Positions 39,076 through 53,900 are shown, numbered from the stretch's first letter. The stretch is DNA of 64,000 nucleotides from Allacma fusca (GCA_947179485.1 OX359247.1:7965060-8029059), one strand, 5' to 3'. Notes: generated by a model from the letters alone, not told the origin. Numbers and translations are program-made.

Positions 39076-39653
39076 GAGTTTCGAAGAAAAACAAGTCGAG
39101 AGTGAAGATGTCATATTGGGAAATTTATCTCTGAGATTTTTTGAGACTACTATCCCAGGAAAAAGAAAGAAGCCTCAAGAGGCAACAAAGATTGTTGAGG
39201 TAATTGAAGAGAGCAGAACAAAGAAAAATCCCTAGAGCGCATTTAATTTATAAGCCCCAAGTTTTAATTCCCGTCATTGCGGCGAGTCAACGATCTGAAC
39301 TGGAACCCACAGAAACCCAGCTCCGTCCTATTATGCAGCCCCCTGGATGCATTAGTAGTCATCAGCCAGTGATGCAGACACTCGGAACACATCACCACTA
39401 CATAATACATTATGCAGGGATAAAAAGAATGCTGAAACAAACGCCGGCTCTTTACCAAGGACCAGATAATAGCAGGAGTGCCAGAGGAGGGCATTTTGCT
39501 CAGATTCCTACAAGGATGACTCCATGGTTGATGCTTTTCCGACGGAAGACTTTTCCTTCTTGTGTACAGAACGAGGAAGGAACCATGTATTCATATCTTG
39601 GGCCAGGAAAGAAGGGAAATAGGGGGAAAAAGTGGAGTACTAACGATGCGTAA
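39076..39653 (+). other. Two overlapping plus-strand open frames after a (TG)n(TA)n array
   Basis: A (TG)n(TA)n tract ends in tacag, an acceptor-like site. A charged, protein-like open stretch follows (SFEEKQVESEDVILGNLSLR...KKPQEATKIVE) and reaches GAG|GTAATT at 39199, a weak donor. A different frame then stays open from 39204 to 39653 for 149 codons, with His- and Pro-rich content (MQTLGTHHHYIIHYAG). I recognise no domain. Nearly 580 bp open in two adjoining frames on one strand is mildly unusual here. It could be a degraded or untypical gene, or chance. Confidence 0.2.
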
Positions 39654-39925
39654 TCTTATTATTCCTCGTCTTCAACATGTATGCATGTACCTATATAATA
39701 TAGTAAATAACACTTTCTTAACAAGTTCTTGTTCGTTGAGGACGGGCGGGGAAGTGGAGTCCAAAGTAAAAGTAAAACTAACCCATACATACAATTATCC
39801 TTGTGACTCCCGGAGTCTACACACTTGTACATAATTACATATAACGCACGCATAAAACCAGAAGATGGGAGGAGCAGGGAGCAAGGTCTTCCTGATATTT
39901 CAAAAATCTCTGGATCTTAACACAA

Positions 39926-39963
39926 TATGTATGTATCTACATACTGTAGTAGATACATACATA
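39926..39963. repeat. Perfect hairpin, 15-bp arms
   Basis: TATGTATGTATCTAC at 39926-39940 and GTAGATACATACATA at 39949-39963 are exact reverse complements across the 8-base loop ATACTGTA. It joins the three words recurrent in this window: TATGTA, GTATCTAC and TACTGTA. Confidence 0.96.
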
Positions 39964-41497
39964 ATACCTCCGTCAAAATTAAGAATGGATACCCTCCCGA
40001 CTCTACTATATAAGCATGTACATAAAAGGAAGCATACAGTCATATTATTTATTTAAGGCGTATGCATAGGTAGACATATATCTCTGGTATAATACTCTGT
40101 GTATCTATGCGTATGTAGAAATACGCACACTATCTAGACTCCTACTTCCCATGGAAGCTTTGTGTGCGGAAAAGCCTTCGTGCAGAAATAATGGTGAGGG
40201 AACGAACGGAACATGTCTCCACATAACCCTTCCTTCTGGGTAAATTTACTTATCGTTACGTTACATCTCAGAATTTTAGACTTTGTCTTCGTTACTGGGC
40301 CCCCCCTAATCATTCCAACAGTTTCACAAAATCATAGACTCAAGCTCCACGTCGGAGGAAAAAATCCCTCTGATTTCCTACCTGTTCTATGTCAATTTCT
40401 CTCCTTCCTAACAGTGCAGTCCTGCCTTGACTGGGAGAGAAATTGAGGATTTAACATATCACATGGTCACTATATATTAATATATGTAGGCAGAACATTC
40501 TCAACAGAAATAATTTAATTTTATGAAAAATTGATGGGCCATTAGGATAGGAAATTGAAGGGAACTGTGAAATCCCGAGGTCCAGGAAAGGGTGTCAGTT
40601 CATGGAGAGAGACAATGATGGTATGCTAGGAAGGAGAAGGTCTGGGACTGAGCAGTGAGCTGTTATGCATTAGAGGAACAAAAACCATAAAATTTCAATG
40701 AAATGGAAGATAACCACGAGAAAAATAATTGGAAACTCACTGGCATAGCTCTGAACATCTGCTGAAATTGGGAATTTTCTAAAACCTTTTTTTGCAACTC
40801 ACTGATTCTCACTTTCTACTTGTACAGTGAAGACTGTGGGATGTGAGCGGAGATACGGACATATAGTTGACTATCCCTTCTCTTCCCACCATTTCTCCCA
40901 ACATGGAATTGGAGAGGGAAACATGTTCCAACAGCTCCCAGGTTTTCTTCTCATTCTACATTTTCTAGGATTCTCATGGACGTCCGCATTTACTACGGGA
41001 ACAAGCTCGGGATGTACAAAAGTGTGTGAATATGCAAAAGAAACCTTTGGAGGAGGAATGGAGAATGGAGATGGGGAAAACAAAGTACACTGCTTAAATG
41101 CACTTATCCCCAATTCGCATCACACTTCACATTTTAATCCACCCTTACTTTTGAAACTGAACCTTGTATCTCCAGCTTGACAGCCTAACTTCCTTCTAGA
41201 TGTATTGGCAACTCGGGCTCTACTGACTCAAAAAAAAACGAGTTCCACTTTCCCTTCCAGCTCCAGCTTTCTCCATATTAAAACTTTCCCCAGTATCAAA
41301 CTCGGAATTCAATCCAATTTATGCATTTAAAAAAATATATCCGCTACTGTGCAAAACGATGCTCCGCCCACGTGCAACAATTTATTGTGCCGATCTTTTA
41401 GCTTTAAATTCTGGAGAAGATAAACCCTCCTAGCACTAAATTTGAGAGAAATTTACAAATTAGAACTTTCCACACCCAATCATCAAGACTTATTTTA

Positions 41498-41717
41498 TTG
41501 AAGAATTTATGGAAAATAATTCCGTCAATTAGGCGCCAACTTACAAATGGGACTATTGAAGAAAAAAACTCACATCCGCTCAAAGAACTAAACTTCCCTG
41601 TGTATGGTTCAAAGAGTATAAATGCTATGGAAAAGGGAACAAATGATATCCGGGAATTTGCTTTTAATTACTTAAGCTTCACTATGGCGCTCGTCTTTAA
41701 TTCATTTGGCTATAGTG
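41498..41717 (+). other. Open stretch ending at a GTGAGT donor, unrecognised
   Basis: Seventy-three codons are open from an ATG at 41498, including LTNGTIEEKNSHPLKELNF and ending FNSFGYSG. A GTGAGT donor consensus sits at 41718 just before the in-frame stop. No family is recognised. Confidence is low, since such coincidences are expected in a window this size. Confidence 0.12.
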
Positions 41718-41951
41718 GTGAGTGAATGAGCTTTCGTTAATTGGCTTTTAGGCTTACTCCCCCTCTTCATCATACAATACATATATGTATCTACATTCAT
41801 GTTGATTTTGAAATGGAATTCAAATATAAGCCGGCCTTGTTTCTCATTCAATGTTTTAATAACCTATTAAAGAACTGACAATGAGATGTATGCATACTCA
41901 ATAAAATTAGGGATTTTACAGCTCACACAACGAACTACTTCAGTCATATTT

Positions 41952-41966
41952 GAGAGAGAGAGAGAG
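41952..41966. repeat. (GA)n microsatellite
   Basis: Seven GA units. Confidence 0.9.
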
Positions 41967-42708
41967 TTTCAATATTTATTTACTATTCAAATCCAACGTA
42001 CTTTTGAATTCTGATCCCTTAACTAAATATTTAGCTAGAAGCTAATTTTTCTGGGAAATTATTAAACACTGAGATAATAACTTACTGACACCACCAGGCT
42101 AACTTATACTATTTCCTACCAAATCCCAGAATTGATTTCATCTCAGACATCCAAACTTTTTATTAATTTCCTTGAAAGTACCTTCCTTGATTTTTGATTT
42201 GTTCCAGAGTATTATTTTATAAAACTGAAATAAATGGACTAATTCATTTTGGGCGGAGTTATTCTTTTAGGTAGAAAAATGTTAAAATAATTTCTGAGCA
42301 AAGGAGCTGTTACCTCCTCAAATGTAATTAAATGCTCATTTTCTTTCACAGAAAATACATTAGAACTGGATACTCCACATGCATACATAGCAAATTTAAG
42401 TGCCTGCTACACCAGGGGGGAAAACTAAAATTGATGTTACAATACTTGTATGTCGACAAATGCAGGTATGTATATATCTAAGGGAGATATTTCAGGGAAA
42501 AAATGTATAAGACATTTTCACAAGATAGAGAGAAACTCCAGGAGAAATTCAATGCCAGAAACTGCAGATGCAAGGTACGTCAGACTCTTCCTTCGCATTT
42601 TCCTACGTATGTTCCCATCTGTACGGCATTAAGAAGCTAATAGAATTTTCCGTCCAGTGTATACTCCGAGACTCGGGGAGAGGCACCGGAGAGAAGGAGA
42701 GAGTAAAA

Positions 42709-42739
42709 GAAGAGAGAGAGAGAGAGAGAGAAAAAAAAA
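42709..42739. repeat. (GA)n followed by poly-A
   Basis: A GA run changes into a nine-A run, the same GA-then-A pattern as at 11550. Confidence 0.93.
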
Positions 42740-45700
42740 GAAAACCCGCTAGGAAATTGTGTTGGCAGAGAGTTTTTCAGGGAGGAAGCCGGATCATAAA
42801 AACTTACGTAGCTCCAAAGATACTACGTGTTTAAAAGGCACAAACATGTAAGTGTTTACTCAAACCGACATCATACATACATCTGTATACTCACATTAAA
42901 CTACACCAGGAATGAAAACTCAAATACAGAGGAAACTCCTGAAAGTCAGACATTGGGTTCGAAGCTCTTCATAAAATTTTTACAATGAGTGTGTATAAAT
43001 GCAAATAAGAATATGCTAGCTTCGATTCTTTTATTACGCAAACAAGGATGGACCCTCACACTACAATAACTGGAATGTTGAAAGTACAAAAAATCAGCCT
43101 ATTTGGTGGTCGAGCTTATATTCCATACTCAACCAAAATAAATCATACGGAAGGAAAGTCCAAGGAAGTACATACAGTGTAATGCAAATACAGCAAAACA
43201 TCATCTAGGAGTGTAGAAAAGTTCATTCCCCACTTTCCTCTACTACATACACATGAATTCTCACCCATGTAAGCTCCTATCTACAAACTGCTTGTATATT
43301 CATATTCAGACATTTCCTCCAGCTATGTATATACTATACAGCTCTAGTCCCAACATATGTAGATAAATGCATACAGATGTAAAAAAAAATACACTGCAGA
43401 TCTTACCAAGCTGACAACAATACAAATAGTATGCCGCAACTGTAAGAGAGAAGCAAAGTCTATTTTATTTCAATCCTGTCCCTCCCTGCATTTAGAGCTT
43501 GTACATGGCCCTATACATTTGTAACCTATGAATGTACAAAGGATGCACGTCCTTGTGAAAGTATCTTTAAGTAAATCTTTCCTCGTACCTAGCCGTAAAA
43601 ATCCCGGTTCAAATCCAAATGCATGGAATTTTATCTTCCATGCAGTAGTAGATACTCCTCTGTATTCACCACATTTTTCTCTTCCTCAACCTAAAGTAAC
43701 CTATCCTTACATACTGGGATCTATCCCTCTTTATAAGCTGAGGCTCAATGGTGAGCAGTAGGAAATTTCTAGGAAGTTTGGGGGGCGTCCCTGAAATCCT
43801 CATGAAATGAAGTGTCTGTACGATAACAGAAAACTTGAAAAATACACGTAAATTTGGTACGGCGGAGCAAATCATTTTTGCATTAATATTTATATTCACT
43901 ATGTATATTCTACAACAAGTGACATGTACATGGTGAGCATTATATGCTCTAGAAAATTTACTACTCCGGAAAATGTGTTGCAGTTGAGATGTTATAGCTT
44001 TCGAAATCACCTTTAGTACAAACATTGTTGAAATCTTTTACGTCCAGTAGCTCAGGGTGCAACGACTGGGCATATAAAAAATCTTAAGAAAAACTACCTA
44101 ATCCTATCAAAATAGCTTGGGAATATATTTTGACTCCTACACCCACACCAGGAGCAGTCTGACAGTTCCAAAATGTTTTACAATAACAATAGGAACGAGA
44201 CGTGGGAGACAGGAGATGAATTACCTATACTGTTTGGGAGGATGAAAGAGAAACTTGTCAAGTTATAACGTCCTCACTAAGGAACGAGCCAGATAAAAAA
44301 AACAATCCCGTTGTAAAAGATTGTCAGGAGTCATTAAGCCAAAAATATTTTATGTTGCAGTAAATTATACACATAGACTGGGACAAGCGGAATGGCTTAC
44401 ACGATAAAATGACACACTTCATTTATCTTGTATCTCCGCGCCGACTAGTAAACAATAGACTTCCCCACTATACAGAGGTATCTATTTATCCACATTTTTT
44501 GTTACCTGACTACACGTCTAGTCAAGGAAGCTTACATTGGTTTGGCACTCTCTTATATCTAGAGGACTGGACTATAAATATTGAGTAGGACTCATGGCAC
44601 TTGTTTCAATGAACGTTACACATACAGTACAATTGAGGAGACACCCTTGTAAATGTCTGTCGATCCAAAACGGAAGTTCAACTGGAAGGGAGGAAGGCTA
44701 TTAAAACTAAGGACATTTGCATATTGATCTATGTGTATTGTACGTGTGGTTGTATTTGTATGTGCCACATGTGTATAAATGTGCTAAATATTCTTCAACG
44801 AAAATTGAGGTTAGTCAGGCACAGACAGGACATTTACAAACTCTTATGTGGCCTGATTTCCCTATAACATATATTTGTACACACATAGATACGTGAATCT
44901 ATGTATGCTGTCTACATTCTGCATGGACGTATGTACATCTGTAATTTATTTATAGGGAATGTGTAGTCTTACAAAATCTATATTTGTCATTAGCTACCGT
45001 CCTCATCAGAACACACATGAGTTATTTCCCGGCTTGACCCTTCCTGCCCCTCAAGCATTTATCCCCGAATTATTTTACCATTTTGGGAGGAAATTACAGG
45101 ACAAAAGTTTGAGGAAACTAATCCAAATGTTTATATATGCAAGCCGGACGGGAAGAGTTACGTCCTCAGAGCATGTAACGGAATGGGAGAGTAATTCCGA
45201 GGAAAGAGCCTCCTTCAAAAATAGAAGGATCATAGGAGAGGGAATGGTCAGTGAGGCCTGTCAGAGGTTAGCATGAAGTCCCATCTGTGCACAGACCACA
45301 TGTAATTGTAAATGAAATACAAACAAACCTAGACATGGTCGTAAGTAATCGTAACTTATTAAATAAACACAACATGGGTTTTTACAGAACTTTCCCCCCT
45401 CCCCGTATAAATACACTTAGGCTGGAGTTGGTCCTAGTAATTGGTGTGTGGACCCATGTGTACTGTATCTACCTAACTCAAAACAGGTCCAGTGAGATAT
45501 TGAGAGAGGTATACATGTTTGACAGCATGACTGCCCTTATTCCAAGAAATAAAACACAAAATTCATTTTAGGCTTGACTTCAGTACAGTATGTAGAGCCA
45601 TTGGAGTCAAGAGTCACTGGAACTGCCTCCGGATGGAATCAAACGAGCTCAATAAAATTGCAATAGAATTTTTCCTGCCTGCTGTTCCCCTAAAACCTTG

Positions 45701-46332
45701 GCGTGGAGACGCAACTGCTGGGGCCGGAGTTGTGACGGAGAGAGAAACTAGCAGAAAAATCAGCATCGAGCACACAATACCGTACATTGCAAAGGTCATC
45801 ACCGTCAGAAATTAATTATTTCTAGGGAAAATCCCTAAAGCTATAAATTTCCCTTGGCAACAACCATCTGGCATTATTTACGTTCCCTATATATAATTAC
45901 ATACATACATACAATACATAGGTATAGATACACAACAGTCCATGTAATAAACCTCCCTAAAAGATATATTTATGCCTGGACCAAGGCACACTACTTCATG
46001 CCCACACTTCCCCTATCAACACATACCTGGAGTAAGTACTTAAGAATTACATACATTCAGTCACAACTGGAACATTTCTTTGTATTTGAACCTTATCACA
46101 GGAAAATTCCCAAGAAATAAAAAAAAAACAGGAAAGGCTCATGAGACAAAACCGAATAAATGGGGAATAAATGGGGGAAAATATAAAAAAAAACCATGAA
46201 CCAACTTCCCAAAAACGTTCCGCCGTGATTTTCAAATCACGTTACTTGATTCAGCTAGAGGACAGAATGTTGCCATCAAAAATGGAAAATACAAGACGTC
46301 AGGGTTATTTCATTGGGTAAAAGGAGACGGAG

Positions 46333-46333
46333 G

Positions 46334-46384
<51 letters not shown>

Positions 46385-46389
46385 TGTGT
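46333..46389. repeat. (GA)n array with a (GT) end
   Basis: The longest GA array in the window, with one AT interruption near its start. It changes to GTGTGT at the right end. Confidence 0.97.
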
Positions 46390-46788
46390 AGAAAAAAAGA
46401 GGAGTGAATGAAACACATGTCTTTGCCGGTAGGCAGTTTAATCTCATCGAAGATGAACTGAAGCGTATTATTTCCTCTGATGCTATCCCATCAACATCAC
46501 CATTACCCTTCAGGATTCAGGAGCATTGCTTACCCACAGTGTAACCGGGTTGGGCTGGTGAGGGAATGGTCCTGGTAAAGAAGCCGTAGCTGAAGCTACC
46601 CGTCCCCGTAAACATATACAATTTTCCCAACGACCGAAGAGAGCTGTCTTAAGAGAGTGAATAAAAGTCGCATTCACATAACCATACACATAGGACACTG
46701 GGGAGAGGAGCCGACGGAGAAAGAAGCTCACAACAGAGATATCTAACTATAGGTGACATTCCATGGGTATAGTTAGTACTATTCCGGC

Positions 46789-46834
46789 CACACACACGTA
46801 CATAAATACACGCACGACACACACACACACCACC
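46789..46834. repeat. (CA)n-rich interrupted tract
   Basis: Two CA runs separated by GTACATAAATACACG. Confidence 0.85.
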
Positions 46835-48226
46835 TTGACACACTATAAAAACAGAAAGGTACCCCCATATCCCGACGCTCTCTAACTTCATTCAACTCCC
46901 TCCCACTCGGCTGTTGCAATGTTCCAGGAGATTTCTCTAAAGTTCCTTGCTTATCAACGTGTGAAATACGATCAATTTCATCCGAGATCCACCGACGATT
47001 CTCTCTATCTCTAAATTGCTTCCCTACAGCATCCCATCCACTTTCTGATAGAATTTCCATAACAAAATCTCACATTACCCTCCTCACTACTGTAGGAGAT
47101 ACTCCCTAGCCCTCATCCTTCCAGACCTTCTCCTTCGCTCCAACAAGGGACAGACACAGCCCCCGCATCTTCAGCAAATTCCTACCAAACCTTCGATTTA
47201 GAATTTATGGATTCCCTTACATATCTATGGATACCCAGAGAGCTACTCTCCAAGTTAAGATCATACTTAAAATGAAACCGGAGTTAGAGGATGAAACAAC
47301 ATCCTAGTATTTGAAATCACGTCGGATGTTCGGAAGTAATTCTGTATTCTAATAAGTGGAGTCAATACAAACATAGATTCTAGTAGAATTTAGTTTCTAG
47401 TAAACATCCTTAGAGACTTTCATACTTGCTGTAATTAGTTGTACCTTAACAAATACACAAGTTCTCGTAGGGTTTACAGTATGTTTGATTTCCCCCTTAA
47501 AATTGTCATTGTTGTTCCTGAGTGTTTCGGGCTTGGATGCACTTTTACATTTACATTTCCTTGGGAGCATCACTAATTCAGTCATATTGATTCAGCCCAT
47601 TCCGCCGCTTATATCCACGTTCCAGTTTACTAGAGGATACTTATATCTTGAAGACTCGTACTATTGAATTGGTGTGGATATGACGAGGGGGGGGGGACTT
47701 TAATATGTAAATATTTTAATAATGACAGGGCGGAGAGTGTATATAGTGCATGCTTAAAATATTTCCCTAAAAAAATCCAGACATTAAGAAGTTGTCCGGA
47801 CGGTAAGTGCTGCAGCTGAAAGATTGACAAATCCGAGATGGTGGCTGGGAATTGAGTGAGAGCAAAGCGCAAATAGTAGGCATCACTGAGTAGATGGAAA
47901 GGGAAGAGTGAGTGAGAGGGAGGGAGGGAGAAAGACTCCTTTCTCCTGAACAAGATTCTGTGGAGCATGAAACGTCAACTGAACCGATAAATAACTTGCC
48001 TGATTTTCCCTCGATAAATTTTCCACACTGAGAGCGTCAATGTGTGGAGTATTAAACAAACAACCGGTGCTCTCATCCTCGCCTCTCTGTACGTCTGTAA
48101 TATTGACGTTTTCTCTTTATTCTTCTCGCCTTTCCCCCTATACTACTCCTCCCGCCCGCACAATTCATCCAAGTTCCAATTTCTCATATACTAATATATA
48201 TCTACAGATACACACTTGTGAGTGTC

Positions 48227-48243
48227 TGTGTGTGTGTGTGTGT
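48227..48243. repeat. (TG)n microsatellite
   Basis: Eight TG units. Confidence 0.93.
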
Positions 48244-49463
48244 ACTTTGTGTGTAATTTAAATCCTTTTAAACGCATGCTGCAGCCCCTCAAACGCCCAT
48301 TATTTGAACGTATGCGTGTCAATTTGTGTATATCTTCAGATACAGAGTCTCTGTACATGGTCATATAGATGCTTGGAACATTGGGATAATTCTATGTGTT
48401 CTTTTCCCTATGGATAGTATGTATATAGATGCATATGATGGAAGCGCTTAATCCATTTCAAATTTATGAAAGGGTGAAGATAAGATTAAATATTTCATTA
48501 CTGTCACTTCCTGAATGTGCCACCTTATGTCAATCCAAGTGCACGCTAATGTCTAGGCTCTCTTGAGTACAGTACGTGAAGAAGGTTTTGTTCAATTCAG
48601 TAGATAAATAATCCATTGTAGTATTAGTTCAAGTAGTTTATCAAAAACTATACTTTTTCTTTCCCTTTTGGATTTGCCCTTGTTACTATGTATACTGACG
48701 TGTTAGGAGAATTGGAGGGAACAATGGGAAATTCGTGTTTTATCAATTGTCGCTGCGGCAGGTTCATATTTTTTTGGGGGGTGGGTTGGGGGAGGGGAAC
48801 TCTCCGTGTGCTTCGCATTTGTTTGTATTAGTCATCCAAGCAAAGAGAGAAAAGACCATCAGAGTAAGGAGAGATACACTTTTGCACCTGGTTTCCCTTT
48901 CATGGTATTTCCTCGTCACAATAAGCTTCCCCTCTTTTCTTCCTCCTGTACTGCACAATTCCTCTCTTCCCTTTTGATTCTCTTTCGTGACTGTACCATT
49001 TGGCACGAGGAATGCTCTCATAACTGATAGCCATGAGCGGCCTAACACGATACATTACGTCCACGCATTTACATAATTACGTGTCCCCTATGTATGATCT
49101 TCACACATGCAAGTACAGTACGTCCTGATACGATTACGCAAACACAAATTACATATTAAATAGATATACAGTAGTCAGATATAAGAATCAAAAAGGAGAA
49201 GCACACCTGCAGGATCAAATTGTAATAATTTGTGGTTGAGACGCATGTGCCGCTATTTTAATTTTTCAGGATGAGTCCATATATACTTTACATTCTCCGG
49301 AATTATCCGGATATCCCTGCCAATTAACCAAGCCCAGGTACAATTACAGAGTCTGGGGCAGAGAGGAGCAAACAGGATGGCCATTGTAGGAAGTACCCTC
49401 TAAATGTAATTATTAGCCAGTTTATTATGGGCCTGTAATAATACATAGAGATGATTTGGGTAA

Positions 49464-49465
<2 letters not shown>

Positions 49466-49507
<42 letters not shown>
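49466..49507. repeat. (CA)n microsatellite
   Basis: Pure CA run of about 21 units, the longest pure CA array in the window. Confidence 0.98.
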
Positions 49508-49510
<3 letters not shown>

Positions 49511-50975
49511 GGAAAGCAAATATTACTTTTAATAGTACCATTGTGTGTGTCGTGTCAAACGTAATTCCATTATGTTCAGCTCCTTCCGGCTTGAATGTAA
49601 AGGCACTGCCTAAATAGATTTCCCCATACATTAGTAAACACAATGTACTAAAGCAGCCAGCTTCATTAAGCCTCCATGAGCATCTTCCTTCATGCTTCCT
49701 AAAGGAGCTGCTCCTTCCCTCCATGTAAATAATACCAGTAAAACCAAAACCACATCCCCACCAATATCATATACCATGTGTATCCAATCATCCAACATTG
49801 TAAATGCGTACTTGCCAACAAATAGAGAGGCCCATGGGAGCCGACTTTCTGAAAATTTTGTTTCCAAGAAAATGTATTTAATTAAGTGTAGATATGCATC
49901 TCTGGTTGTGTCACTCTTGAAGGGAATATTTCCGTTGAGTCCATATCGGAATATGAATTTTAAAATTTAGAGATCTAGTCAGATTTGATCTCTGTATCAT
50001 AATAAATTAAACAGGCTTGTTCTGTATATATGTAATGACAGCAGGGGAATATATAATTAAATGAAAGTTCATAATATTGCTGATAATGAAGAAACGCCCA
50101 CACTTGAGGTTGACTTGCATGTGAGAACAAAATGACATTAATTTTATGAAAGGACCAGAGAGCCCAACTGACTCTGAGAGCAATGCACGACATCAAACTA
50201 AAATTGAGGAAGAATGGAGATGGAGACTAAGTTTTGGAATTACAAAGTGGTAGTTATTTACACCTAATGTTCGCGGTAGTAATAAACAGTTCGTTGCTAT
50301 TAATCTGCAAAGAAACGGCCTATATTTCAGATCTGCGTCATTTCCCATTTATCTACAGTATGTATGTACGCCTGCTCTTGTGTGGGAGTAGATATAATAT
50401 AGTGTGGATCTCTGGGAGAGCCAGGACAAGATCCAAGTCACTCCACTCTGTAGGTATTTACTATCATCAATTACTTGAATGATCAACTCCAAAGGAGCAC
50501 TAGCAATATGGGAGGGAAGTCGGGCGAGATTTACAAAAACAAGGAACTAGATCTCTACAAAAGATACATACTTGGGGAAAATGAGACAACTTATCAGGAG
50601 AGCAGTTCTAAAGACTATCATTTATTTTTGATGGTATAATAACGGGGGAGCAAAATGTCAATTTAAATTACCATCCAATTTGATCCTGTCGTTGGGGTCC
50701 CTTGTGGGAACCCATAGCGACTCAGCCATCAACAATGATAATGGTCAGTTAAGCAGGTCATTATTAAAAAAGGCAAAGATGAAAACTGGCTTTTAATAAG
50801 ATGAAAGTTACACAAAACCCAAGCACACTCTACACTAACTGTCACTTGACAGTCATATTTATGAGTGTATGTTTATAGCAAACCCATAACTCCGGCCCAC
50901 ATCCGTGGAGTTCTCTGCATCCAACAAACTTGAGTTGGGGATGTTGTCTTTGGTAATGTGCACAAATATGATTGA

Positions 50976-50997
50976 ACACACACACACACACACACAC
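50976..50997. repeat. (CA)n microsatellite
   Basis: About eleven CA units. Confidence 0.96.
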
Positions 50998-53900
50998 GTC
51001 CATACGTAGACTGTAGATCTGACGAGAGGAAAACTTAGAATACTGTATAGTGTAATTATCTATGGAAGGGATATTGTAAAGAATGGCAGGGAATTTAGTG
51101 CAGATATTTAACTAGGACAATTTATCATTTTTAAAATAAAATCCTTAATGGAGATAGTATATAGAATTTGACAGAGAATAAATTAGAAATTCGTATTACC
51201 ACCTACGTTGTCACACTTCCCTAGCCCATTACTGCATGTCATGTTGACTCGATTCGTAATAAAACCATTTCCCAGTGGGGGTGGTCTCACACTCCGTTTT
51301 TATACGCATTCAACGCCTAAACAATAAAACTAGGCACAAAAGGGTGCTACCTGTATGCGTCATTTTCCATACATACAGTATAGTAGTGCTCCTGCTAATG
51401 TACTGTACATACATGTACACACTATACACTCGTCTCTATGCACTTATACTATACATCTGCTTGGGGAAACCACACGTAATGGCAAACAGAGTTATATAAA
51501 ATTTGCATACTGCACCTCCACAATCCTAAATACTAGTCTGGGTTCCCTAGTTACAAAAACAACACAAATAAGCGTCCTTTGGTAAACACATTTGTGGAAA
51601 AAATTAATATTTCATGGTGCTGTATGTCTGAATTGGTGTGTTTGCTTGTGGCGGTTAAACCTTTCAAAAATTACATCAAATAGCTGGCTCCCAGTATGTA
51701 TGTATGTAACTCCCATGTGAGAAGGGGACGTAAGCCCAGATAAACGCATTACACCGAAAAGACTTATATTTTTCCTCGTCAAACAAATTACACATTCAAT
51801 TTCACAGTGATTAGGTAATTCTACAAGCTCAGTAGTTTTACAAGAACTTGCTCCATCGCTCGTTTGCATGAGGTGTACCCCCAGCCTTTGGGAAATAATA
51901 TTAGCTTTCAAAATGATAAATAGTACTTGGGTCAAATAGAAAAAAAAATGGCATTACGTATAGTCTCCTATTCATATACTGTAGATAGTTCCTCGCGTGC
52001 AATAAAGAGTCGGGCAGGTTTTGATAAATCACTTTCATTCTTCATCTCTTTTGAAAAAAAAACCTTTGCTACAAATAAGGCACAAGTATCAATTTATGCT
52101 TTTACATCCTTCTATAACATCTCACTCTATTAACCTACGTCAAACTCTCCCCTGCTCCTTCTCACATATGTAGATATGTATGCATCACAATTCCAGGAGG
52201 AACCTATCAGCTTATTTTCACTCATGTAATTACACATACATACGTATTCCAGTGTAGTATGAGTATCAACATGCTCTATTTTGCAACCCATGGTTGAGTA
52301 TGTGCTAGTTCGGCAAAAAGAAACGGAAACTTGCACACAAGGAAATATTTGAAGTGAGTGAGCGGAGCTACATATAACAAATGACCCTTACAATACAAAT
52401 TGCTCAGGGTAAACACACTCGTTGAAAATACATCCTGAGGAATGGCTTATCTCAGCCTGTTTCCACTCATATTAATTTCAGTTGACATAGAAAATTTCCT
52501 ATGTCTAATTTAAAAATTGATGGTACTCACTAAACTTGGAGGAGTATAGCTCTGTGCAAAAGGGCCGACTCTGCCAAGGAATTCCAGTTTTGCAGACGAG
52601 ATTTCCAACCTCATGCTGCAGTTCGAGTACTGTACTACAGTAGTGCGAACAGGATATGTACATTTCCAAGCATGTGCACAACGATGGGATATTTTTACTT
52701 GGACTGTGTCTACAGTTCAGGGTACGTACTCGCTACAGAGGATTTCTCCAGGGAAGCTCAAGATAATTGCAGACGATGTCATAAAATTTATGGTCAATAC
52801 TTCAATACACGATAAATGTAAAGAGTTGCGTCGTTACTTCCACGATATGGACATTCCCTGAGGTTATTAGTCTAAATACGCAATATGACCGGGAGGACAT
52901 TAGAAGGCAGGGAGAGAGGAAAAATGTGTAGCTTTTATCGATTTTACTGTCGTACCTTCGACAGCGTCTGGAGATACGTACATACATATGTACACACATG
53001 TATGTATGTATGTATGTGTGTTAGGACTCGTCCAGCAAAAAGTGTCATGATTTCTTGTTTAAAGAATGGATTAGGGTTAACCCATACACAAGCTTGCATA
53101 GGACCAGGGGATCGTGAAAGAGTTTGCGTGTACGCTTAAAAAGCATTTTAAAAAAAAAAACAAGCGAAGGAGCGCCCGCCATCCCAAAGTTACTGTTTAC
53201 AGTCGGAAAGCGGGCTTCATAAGCGTCCTCACAGCAGAAAAAGAGGGAAATACAGTAAATACATACGTAGGGGAAGGCATGTGTCCTCCGGAGTTGAGAA
53301 TGAAGTCAAATCCGAGAAACCACATAATATAACCGTATATTTATGGGGAGCTGCCATGAAATCCGAATCCGCATTTGAGACTTGATGGGAAATGTTATGG
53401 AGGGAGTTTGCTTACGTTATATAAAAAAAAAACTAGGGCTTCCCGTCCCATCCACATATTTGCCTTCCCAAGTGGTAAACAATAATAGAATCCTAGTAAA
53501 CTCACATTTGCAATTACATTATCACATGCATACATCCAGTCCGAGACGGGAGGGAGGAGATGTGGGATCTCTCGAGGAAAGTGAGAAAATTCTATGTGGA
53601 CCATATCCTACCCGAACTATATATTTATATATCTGCTCAAGATAAACCAACCCCGTCGAATCCAATAATGTACACCAATCCACATAAATAAATATGTAAA
53701 CATGAGAGGTACATATGCACGACTCCTGTATATTTAAAGAGGAAGACATGAAGTATTGGCATGTGTGTTTCTATGTATCTATGTGTGGAGGAGCTGAAGC
53801 CTACCCGCCAATTTCGGAGTTCGCCGCAACGGATTTTCAATTGCCACTTCTGCCGGAATTTCTCCTGGTCATGAAATGTATTATTCTATTCTCGTAAAAT

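Noticed and set aside
39926-39963. Hairpin considered as a microRNA precursor
   Set aside because: Arms of 15 bp with an 8-base loop are too short for a typical precursor, and the arms are low-complexity.
43600-43625. B-box-like GGTTCAAATCC
   Set aside because: Flanking bases do not form a T-stem and no A box lies at the proper distance.
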